A stretch of 64,000 nt of DNA from JAQIBY01 sp963676165 (lineage in GTDB: Bacteria > Bacteroidota > Bacteroidia > Bacteroidales > ML635J-15). Positions 1 to 12,000 of the stretch are shown here, in pieces. The translations under genes and the position numbers were made by a program. Position 1 is the stretch's first letter. Each line of letters starts with the position of its first letter. The stretch is from contig OY781043.1 in the NCBI GenBank assembly GCA_963676165.1, forward strand, positions 2,728,001-2,792,000, given 5' to 3'. The notes below the pieces were generated by a model. The model was not told the DNA's origin, searched no databases, and saw only the letters and a program-made list of their open reading frames with translations.

Positions 1-3000
1 ATGAATTCCAACCAAGCATGTGGAACAATTGCTCAGGAGTTACATACACTCACGATTACACATCACATACACCAAACACATCTTTGGACAATGCAAGTTT
101 CCCATTAGGTTCAACAACTGTCACATGGACTGCTGTTGATGCAGCTGGTAACACATCAACTTGTACATTTACCGTACACGTACAATCAACTATCAACCCA
201 CACATTTCTTGTAATGGACCAAAATGGAGAATAACAGACACAGGTCTTTGCACATACGATATTTCAGGAACTGAATTTGATGTTTCAACTACAACTTCAG
301 GAGCAACACTCTCTTACCAAATTAACGGTGGCTCATCTGTAGCTTCCTCAACCCTGAACGGTGTTACTTTAAATAATGGGACAAATACATTGCTATGGAC
401 AGCAACTGATGGATCAAGTAATACATCTACCTGTTCTTTCAATATTTACGTCTATGACGATGAAAACCCTGTTCCTTCTTGTCCTGAAGATATCACAACA
501 TACCTTGACGCCAGTGGATGCACAAAAGCCTACAGCTCAATTGGAGTGACTCCTCCGACAGCTACTGACAATTGTACCTCTGCAGGAAATCTTGTCATTT
601 CTAATGATGCCGAAACTGAACTTGAATTAGGAACAACAACTATCACCTGGTCAATCAGAGATGAAAGAGGGAATTATGCATATTGTACTCAAGACATTAC
701 GGTTGTGGATGACATCAACCCAACTATTGATTGTCCTGCAACTGCATACTATAGAGAATTTGACAACACAGAAGTTGACTATTATACTGTAATTGGTGAT
801 GAAATGAGACCTGATGTTGATGACAATTGCACTGTGGACACTTATACAAATAGTGTGAATGCTGGTTCATACCTCAACGGTGAAACGTTTGCTTACGGAA
901 CTCATCAAGTCACATGGACAGCAACAGACAACTCAGGAAACACAGAAGATTGCATCATTGACATTATTGTAGTAGAGTCTTTTGAGCCTCTCATTGAGTG
1001 TGTTGAAGACGACACACGTTACACTGACCTTGATGCATGTAATTACACTGTTGTTGGAGATGAATTTGATGCCACTAATATTGGAGATTTCATTCATCCA
1101 ACATTTGCAATGACACATGACTACGCTACTGCCCCTCTAAACACAACCCTTGCAGGCGCAGAATTCCCTACAGGCACTCATACAATAACATGGACCGGAA
1201 CTCAAACAATCAACGGAACGGTTTACACAACCAGTTGCAGTTTTGACATAACAGTTATTGACGATCAGGATCCTGTAATCGATGCAAATCCTGACGATTT
1301 AACGTTCAATGTAGAGCCAGGTACTTGTCACTATTATCATGAACTTGATCCAATTTCAGCTTCTGACAATTGCTCAGGTTTCACAATTACAAATACTGCA
1401 CCTGTAGATAACTATTATGACAAAGGTAATACGGTTGTCAGATGGTATGTCGAAGATGCTGACGGAAATGTCATCCACTACGATCAAACCATTACAGTTG
1501 TTGACAATGAAGGTCCGGTAATAAGTAATTGTCCTTCAAATCCTGCAGCAGCTACTGCAACAGGTTCTGGTTGTCAAGCTTCAGTAAGCTGGACTGCTCC
1601 TACTGCTGTTGATGCATGTTCTGGCATTGCAAATTTCACTTCAAATTACTCTCCTGGAGATTTATTTGATATTGGAACAACGACAGTTACATACACAGCT
1701 ACTGACAATGAAGGAAATGTAAGCACATGCAGTTTTGATGTCACAGTACTTGACGAAAGTCCAACAATAACTTGTGTTACAAATCAATCTGCAAACACAA
1801 ATTCAGGACATTGCTCCTATCAAGTCATGGGTAACGAATTTGACCCTACTGCATTTGATGATAATTGCTCTGTATCTTCTGTTGAATATAGCTATTTTGA
1901 TGGAACCACAACTCAAACCGGATTAAACACCCTTTCCGGAGTGGTAATTCCAAAACCTGTATCAGGAATAGTCACCATTACGTGGACAATCACTGATAAT
2001 AACTCAAACGAAACATCTTGCAATTTTGATTTAACCATCACTGATGATGAAAACCCGGTACTCACAGTCCCTGCAGATCAAACACGTCCTACTGATACAA
2101 ATCAGGACTACTACACAGCTTCAGGTAGTGAATTTGACATCGCAACAGAAAGTGACAATTGTGGAATTACTACGTATTATTACAATGGTACTGAAATTGA
2201 CCCTGCAACACTTGACGGGGAACAATTCCCGGTTGGTGAAAACACCATTACATGGGTAACTGAAGATGCTGCTGGCAATCAATCGACTGGTAGTTTTATT
2301 CTAATCGTTAAAGATGAAGAAGCTCCACGCCTATTAACTGCAGAAAGTGGTATTACAGTTCCAAATGATTTAGGAGATTGTGGTGCTATTGTTAATTACA
2401 CTGAACCAACGTTTATTGATAATGTTACCGCAGGAGTTGACTTGAGCATTACAGTGGTTCCTTCATCTTCAAGCTCAGGAAACCATTTTGATCTTGGAAC
2501 AACTCCGGTGATGTACACAGTAGTTGATACAAGCGGTAATATTTTCAATTATTACTTTGATGTAACAGTTTATGATGATGAAGATCCGACCATCACATGT
2601 CCGGTTGGATCACCATTTAGCAGAGAAACAGATGATGGATACGACACTTACACAACAATAGGAACTGAGTTTGACCCTTCTGACTTTGACGATAATTGTT
2701 CTGCAACCATTTCAAATGATTACAATGGTTTAAGTTCTCTTGCAGGTGCAAGTTTCCCAATGGGAACAACAACTGTCACCTGGACAGCGATTGATGATGA
2801 AGGAAATACAGCAACATGTTCTATCGATGTTGTCATCGATGATATCATTGAGCCAACAATTTCAAACTGCCCACCGGCAACTGTTGCTGCAGATGCAGAC
2901 CTGGGTAATTGCTATTATGAAATTATGAGCTCTGATTATGATCCTTACGGATTTACTGATAACGATGAATTAGATAAACTTACTTACTCAATTAATGGAG

Positions 3001-6000
3001 CAGCTGAAGTTGGAACTGACTTATCAACTTCTCTCGTGGGTGCTCAAATTGCTGTCGGAACAACAGCTGAACCAACAACAACTGTTGTTTGGAAATTATA
3101 TGACGTATCTGGCAACTTTACCTCTTGCACAACTGTATTCACTATTTCTGATACGCAAGACCCAACAATCACTTGCCCTGGAAATAAAACAAAGGATACA
3201 GATTCTGGTGTTGGTTACTACACTGTAACTGCTCTTGATAATTGGGATCCTATCGCTACAGACAATTGTGGCATCGACAAAATAACCTATACCATAAATG
3301 CAGGTTCAGAAGTTGGTACTGATGCAAGCACAACACTTGAAGGTGTTCAGTTCTCTATAGGAACCAATACTGTCGTTTGGACAGCATATGACATCCATGA
3401 AAACAGTAGTAATTGCTCATTCACTGTAACCATTGAGGACAATGAAGCTCCGGACATGACATGTAATCCTATTACGATTGAACTGGATGCAACCGGAAGC
3501 TACACACTTGATGCTGCAGACATTGCAAACATAGGTTCAGGAACAACAGATCCTTCAGGTATTGACACCCTGACTGTTAGCCCTGATGATTTCAATTGCT
3601 ACGACGTAGGCACCAATACCGTAACACTAACAGCAACTGACAATTACGGAAACATTGGAACATGTACTGCAACCATTACTGTGGAAGACAACATTGCTCC
3701 AACCGCACTCTGTAACGATCTCACAATTCAACTTGATGCATTTGGAACTGCTGTCATCACAGCATCACAACTCAACAATGGGTCAAGCGATAATTGTAGC
3801 ATAAGCACAATATCTGCAGATCAAACAACTTTTGATTGTACAGATGTGGGAGAAAATAGTGTTACGCTTACTGTCACAGATGTGAATGGAAACTCATCCA
3901 CATGCACAAGTACAGTTACAGTTCAAGACCTGCAATCCCCAACAGCAGTTTGCCAAAACATTGTAAGATACCTTGATGCAACAGGTAATATAAGCATTAC
4001 CGGATCAGACATTGATAACGGATCTTACGACAACTGTTCAAATCTCACGTTAACTCCAAGCATTACAGCATTTGATTGCACAAACATTGGCAACAACAAT
4101 GTCACACTAACAGTAACAGATGCTGGAGGAAACACCGACAACTGTTCTGCAACCGTTACCATACTAGACACATTGCCTCCGGTAATAATTTGTCAGGACA
4201 TTACAATCCAACTTGATGCAACTGGAAATGCAAGCATTACTGTGGATGACATTGACAATGGAAGCTCAGACAATTGTGGAATTAACTCCCGCAGTTTAGA
4301 CGTGTATGATTTTACATGTGCTGATGTGGGTGAAAACACCGTAACCCTAACAGTTGAAGATGTCAATGGAAATTCAGCAACATGTACTTCTACTGTTACG
4401 GTTGAAGATATTCCAGCAACTGCTATCTGTCAAGACATTACAGTTCAACTTGATGCAACTGGAAACGCAAACATTGTAGCTGCAGATATTGATAATGGTT
4501 CTTCAGATGCCTGTGGAGCAGTTAGCTTAGCGATTAATAAATCAGCTTTCACTTGTGCAGATGTTGGAGCAAACACTGTAACTCTTACAGTAACTGACGT
4601 TAACAGCAACACATCAACATGCACATCAACAGTCACCATTGAAGATAATGTTGCACCAAATATGATTTGTCAAGATTTGACAATCCAACTGGATGCAACT
4701 GGAAATGCAAGCATAACTCCAGAAGCTGTTGACAATGGCTCAAGTGACGCATGTGGAATTGCCAATCTGGCATTAGACAAGTCTGCATTTACTTGCTCCG
4801 ACCTTGGAGAAAACACAGTAACTCTTACAGGTACAGATGTGAATGGAAACACTGCAAATTGTACTGCAACAATTACCGTTCAGGACAATATCAATCCTGT
4901 TGCTGTTGCACAAGACATTACAGTAAGTCTTGATGCTAGTGGTAATATTACCATTACAGGAAATGATATTGACAATGGATCATCAGACAATTGTAGCATT
5001 TCAACTTATACGGCATTACCATCTAGCTTTGACTGTGAAGACATTGGTGCAAATACAGTGACATTAACTGTAACTGACCCTGCCGGTAATACTGATGCGA
5101 CAACATGTACTGTGACAATTGAGGACAATACAAATCCAACAGCTATTTGTCAAAACATCTCAGTGAATTTGGATGCAACCGGTAATGCAAGCATCACTGC
5201 TAATGACATTAACAATGGATCAAGCGATGCATGTGGAATTCAGACATTGGCAATTGATGTTACTAGCTTTGACTGCTCAGATCTTGGAGCAAACACTGTC
5301 ACTTTAACTGTAACCGACGTCAACGGAAACTCAAGTCAATGCACTGCTACTGTAACTATCCTTGATGTAACAGATCCTGATATCACTTGCGCTGTAAGCG
5401 GAAACCAGGCAGTTACAACTGACACTGACGTTTGCACATACACTCACCCCGATGCAAGTTGGGACGCAGGTGCAACTGATGAATGTACAACCATTAGTTC
5501 ATTGACATATACTGTTTCAGGTGCAACAAGTGCTGTAACTGCTCCAAACACAAGCCTAAATGGACAAGTCTTTGAAAAAGGCACAACCACAGTTACCTGG
5601 ACCGCAGAAGATGGTTCTGGCAACACTTCACAATGTAGCTTTACAGTAACAGTAGCTGACGATCAGAATCCAAATGCTATTTGTCAGAACTTTACTGCAT
5701 ATGTTGATATTAATGGAGATGTAACAATCAATCCTACAGACATTGACAATGGATCAAATGACAACTGTACAAACATTTCACTCATGATTTCAAAAGGCTC
5801 AAGCCCGACTGCTTGGAATACAAGCTTAGATTATGATTGTTCTGAATTAGGATCAAGCACAATTAACTTGCAAGTTCGCGATGATGCCTCAAACATCTCA
5901 ACATGTTCATCAACCTTAACAATTCTTGACAATATTGCTCCAACTCACGACAATCTTGATGATAGAGTTGTTACAACAGATGCTGATGAATGCACTTACA

Positions 6001-9000
6001 CTCACAACAACGATGACTGGAACGTCTTTGATAATTGTGATGCTAGTCCTACCATCACTTACACTTTAAGTGGTGCAACAACAACAATTACATTACCAAA
6101 TACAACCCTTAACGGTCAGGTATTTGAACAAGGCACCACTACAGTTAGCTGGTCAGCTGAAGATGCTAGTGGAAATACATCAACAACAGAATTTGATATC
6201 ATTGTTAATGACGAACAAGATCCAACAATTTCATGCCCTGCAGACATAACACAAAATGTTGCAAGTACAGGAGCTAGCTCAACCAGTGTAACTGGAATTC
6301 CAAATCCAACCTACGATGACAACTGTTCTGTCACACAAGTAACCTGGATAATGACAGGAGCAACAACTGGTTCTGAAACTACTGCCGGATATCATCATGT
6401 GAACAGTGGCACTTTCAATGTTGGTACAACCACTATAACTTACACTGCGTATGATGCTGCTGGAAACACTCAAACTTGTGCATTTGAAATTACTATCGAT
6501 GCGCTTGATGGGGCAATTGTTACTAGCCCAACCAGCATTGAAACATCTGAACCTGACGTAGCTGACAGCTTTGATGTCACTTTAGGTTCAGCTCCTACAG
6601 GAACTGTTGTGCTGAACGTTGTATCAAGTGATTTAACTGAAGCAACAGTATCCCCTGCAACTTTAACATTCAATGCAGGAAACTGGAATACACCACAGAC
6701 TGTGACAGTTACAGGTGTAAATGATGATGTGGATGACAACGACCAGGCTTATACTGTAACTTTATCTATCAATACAGGAAGTACAGAAGTTACGTCAGGT
6801 TACTATAATGCAACCGATGTAATTGTCAATGGAAACAACCTTGATGATGATGATGCAGGATATACAGTATCTTCAATCACAGGACACACGTCTGAAGACT
6901 TAGATGCGCAAACATTTACAGTTCAACTTTCTACAGAACCAGTTGCTGATGTCAGTTTAACTTTATCAAGTTCTGATTTAACAGAAGGTGATGTTACAAG
7001 TTTAAGCACATTAACTTTCACCTCGGCAAATTGGGATACCCCACAGACTGTTACAGTTACAGGCATTGATGATGATATCGTGGATGGAGATGTTGCATAC
7101 CAAATTAATCTAAGTAATGCTTCATCAACCGATCCAAAATACGATGGACTCTTTGCTACAAATGTTGCTGTGGTAAATGATGATAACGACAATGCCGGAT
7201 TCACAATCACACCAACTTCAGGACTTGAAACAACTGAAGACTTAGGCACTGCAACATTTGATATCGTTCTTAACAGCAAACCAGCCACAGATGCTCAAAA
7301 CTATGTTGTAGTAATTGACGTTGTAAGCAGCGACCTAACAGAAGGAACTGTTTCTACTGATGAACTTACATTTACAGCTGCAAACTGGGATACTCCACAA
7401 ACTGTAACCATTACAGGTGTTGACGATGCAGTCGTTGACGGTGATATTCCATACACTATCCAATTAAGTTTAGACGCTGTAAACACAACAGATCCTGTTT
7501 ATGTTGCACCACTAGACCCAACCGATGTCTCAGTAACAAATTTAGACAACGACGAGGCTGTAATCAGCATTAGTAACGAAACTGTCATTGAAGGCAACTC
7601 AGGAACAACAGCAATGACCTTTACCGTATCTCATACAGGAGCAGAAGTCCCTGATGGTTATGCCGTAAGCTACTACTCCCAAAATATAGCCGGGTCTGCA
7701 ACAACACCTAGTGATTTCACTCCGGTTGGTGGTAGCGTAAGTTTTGACGGAACAATTGGTGAAACCGAAACAATTACTGTTTACATCAACGGTGATGATA
7801 TGGTTGAACCGAACGAAACCTTCAAACTGGTATTAAGTTTCATAAATGCCCCTGGTTTGAATGTTGTACTACACGACACAGATAATATCGGTACTGGAAC
7901 TATCACCAACGATGACAATGCAACATTTGCCATCAACGATCAATCAATTACTGAAGGTGATGCAGGCACACAAACCATGACATTCACTGTTACATTAAGT
8001 GAAGATGTGGAAGCCTCTAACCCTATCACTGTAGATTACACGACTGCTAACAATACAGCAAATACAACTGATAGTGATTATGTCCTGAGTACTGGACAAT
8101 TAAGCTTTACAGGAAATGCTGGTGAAACGAAAACAATTTCTGTTACTATCAATGGTGATGAAAAAGTTGAATTAGATGAAACATTTTACGTTAATTTAAG
8201 TAACATTCAATCTGTCGGTCTGCCTGCTCCTATCCTATCTGCAATTACATTCTCAGACGATACAGGAGTTGGAACAATCCTAAATGACGACTCTGCAGAA
8301 ATTAGCATTACTGATGTCACTGCAAATGAAACTCATTCACTGACTACCAGCTTTGACTTTACTGTCAGTATGAATTACGAGTCAGATGCTGAAGTTACTG
8401 TCGATTATGCAACTGCTGATGGCACTGCGCTTATCGCTGATACAGATTACAATGCTCTTGGCACAACTACTCTTACTTTCGCTGCAGGTGAAACAAGCAA
8501 AACGGTTTCTGTTTTAGTTAATGGTGATACTGAAGTTGAGTTGGATGAAACATTCACTCTTGGACTATCCAACTTAGTCCATAATTCCAGAGACATCACA
8601 ATTGCTGATGATACCGGATTAGGTACTATTGTCAACGATGATTCTGCTGAAATATCTATCGATGATGTTTCTATCACTGAAGGTGATGCCGGAACAAGCA
8701 CGCTTACATTTACTGTGACTCATACTGGTAACTCTCTTGACGTTCCATTCACTGTGGACTATGCTAGCAGCGATATTTCTGCTCTAACTTCTGACTCTGA
8801 TTACCTTGGTGTCAGTGGAATTTTGAATTTCAGCGGAACGACAGCTGAAACTAAAACGATTGATGTCACTATCAATGGCGACCTGAAAGTGGAAATGGAC
8901 GAAACCTTTGAAATCACACTGTCTAACCTGCAAGCTAGCGGACGTAATATTTCAATTGCTGACGATACAGGTGTTGGAACCATTGAAAATGATGATACTG

Positions 9001-12000
9001 CGGTAATTACAATCGATGACATCACTCACGACGAAGGTGATGCGGGTACAGTAAGCTATGAATTTACTGTTTCTATGTCTGCAGCTTCTGATGCGAATGT
9101 TGATTTCAACTTTACATCCAACGATGGAACTGCAACAATTGCGGATTCTGACTACTCAACAAGTAGTGGTTCTCACACTATGACTCCGGGTCAAACAACA
9201 AAAACCATCACTGTTCTTGTGAATGGAGACTCTAAGGTTGAAATGACTGAAACCTTCACTGTGGACTTGAGCGACCTTGCTGTCAACGGCAGAGATATCA
9301 CATTCTCTGATGCGAGTGGTCTTGGTACTATTACCAATGATGATGCAATCACTATTGATATCACTGGTGTGAGTCAAAATGAAACAGATGCTGGTCAAAC
9401 TATTTTCACTTTCGATGTTGATATGAATACTACATCAGATGCGGCAATTGTTGTCAACTATGCTACTGCTGACAACTCTGCAAAAGACGGTGTTGGTGAA
9501 ACAGAGAATGACTACGATGCTGCCTCAGGCACTATTACATTCAATCCTGGAGAAACTTCTCATAGTTTTGATGTCATGGTAAATGGTGACACAAAAGTTG
9601 AATTGGATGAACTTTTCACTGCTACAATTACAGAAAATGAGTTTAATGGACGCAATGTTTCTATTGGAACGGCAACTGTCAATGGTGAAATCATCAACGA
9701 CGATGCTGCTGTAATCACAATTTCTGATGTCACTGCAAATGAAACCCATTCTTCAACAACTAGCTTTGACTTTACTGTCAGTATGAATTACGAGTCTGAT
9801 GCTGAAGTTACTGTCGATTATGCAACTGCTGATGGCTCTGCGCTTGTCGCTGACGGCGATTACAATGCGCTTGGCACAACAACTTTATCATTCGCTGCTG
9901 GGGAAACAAGTAAAACAGTTTCTGTAGAAGTGAATGGTGATACTGACGTTGAACTGAATGAAACGTTTACATTGAATCTAACAAACCTAGTGGACAACAG
10001 TAGAGACATCACAATTACTGATGCTACAGGATTAGGTACCATTATCAACGATGATTCTGCGGAAATATCTATCGATGATGTGTCCATCACTGAAGGAGAT
10101 GCTGGAACAAGCACCCTGACTTTCACTGTGACTCACACAGGTAATTCGCTTGATGTACCTTTCTCTGTGGACTATGCGAGTAGCGATGATTCTGCACTCA
10201 CTTCTGACTCTGATTATGTTGGTGTCAGTGGAACATTGAATTTCAGTGGAACTACAGCTGAAACTAAAACAATTGACGTCACTATCAATGGCGACTTGAA
10301 AGTAGAAATGGACGAAACCTTCAACATTACACTTTCGAACCTACAAGCGAGCGGACGCAACATCTCAATTGCTGACGACACAGGTGTTGGCACCATTGAA
10401 AATGACGATGCTGCTGTCATTACTATCGATGACATTACTCACGATGAAGGTGATGCAGGGCCTGTAAGCTATGAATTTACAGTAAGTATGTCTGCTGCTT
10501 CTGATGCAGATGTTGATTTCAACTTCACATCAAACGATGCAACTGCAACAATTGCAGATTCTGACTACTCAACAAGCAGTGGTTCTCACACAATGACTCC
10601 AGGTCAAACTACTAAAACAATCACCGTTCTTGTCAATGGAGACACTCAGGTTGAACCAGATGAAACATTCACAGTAGATTTGAGTGACCTTGCTGTCAAT
10701 GGTAGAGATATCACATTCTCTGATGATAGTGGTCTAGGTACAATTACGAACGACGATCAAGCAGATGTTAATGTATCAAGTGTTTCTCAAGTGGAAACTG
10801 ACGCTGGTCAAACTGCATTTGTCTTCACCGTCACTTTAACGGATCCTTCAGCTGCTACAACAACTGTTAACTATGCAACATCTGATGGTACTGCTACAAT
10901 TGCAGACAGTGATTACGCAGCTGCCTCTGGAGAATTAACCTTTGCTCCTGGTGACACCGAAGAAACATTTACGGTTTTGGTGAATGGTGATACAAAAGTT
11001 GAATTAGATGAAACATTTACTGTGACATTATCAGATCTTGTACAAGGTGGACTTGAAGTTTACATGGGAACACCAACTGGTACAGGAACAATCCTGAATG
11101 ACGACGAGGCAGAAATTACTATTTCTGATGTCACTGCAAATGAAACCCATTCATCTACAACCAGCTTTGACTTTACTGTCAGTATGAATTACGAGTCTGA
11201 TGCTGAAGTTACTGTCGATTATGCTACTGCTGATGGCACTGCACTTGTCGCTGACGGCGATTACAATGCGCTGGCAACGAATACACTCACATTCGCTGCA
11301 GGTGAAACAAGCAAAACGGTTTCTGTTTTAGTCAATGGAGATACGGATGTTGAATTGGATGAAACATTTACACTCGGATTATCTAACCTTGTTAATAACA
11401 GTAGAGATATCACAATTACTGATGATACCGGATTAGGTACCATTGTTAACGATGATTCTGCGGAAATATCTATCGACGATGTGTCCATCACTGAAGGAGA
11501 TGCTGGAACAAGCACCCTGACTTTCACTGTGACTCACACTGGAAACTCTCTCGATGTTCCGTTCACTGTGGACTATGCTAGTAGCGACATATCTGCTCTA
11601 ACTTCTGACTCTGATTATGTTGGTGTCAGTGGAACATTGAATTTCAGTGGAACAACAGCAGAAACTCAAACAATTGATGTCACTATCAATGGCGACTTGA
11701 AAGTGGAAATGGACGAAACCTTCAACATTACACTATCTAACCTACAAGCGAGCGGACGCAACATCTCAATTGCTGACGACACAGGTGTTGGCACCATTGA
11801 AAATGACGATGCTGCTGTCATTACTATCGATGACATTACTCACGACGAAGGTGATGCAGGTACTGTAAGCTATGAATTTACAGTAAGTATGTCTGCTGCT
11901 TCTGATGCAGATGTTGATTTCAACTTCACATCAAACGATGCAACTGCAACAATTGCAGATTCTGACTACTCAACAAGCAGTGGATCTCACACAATGACTC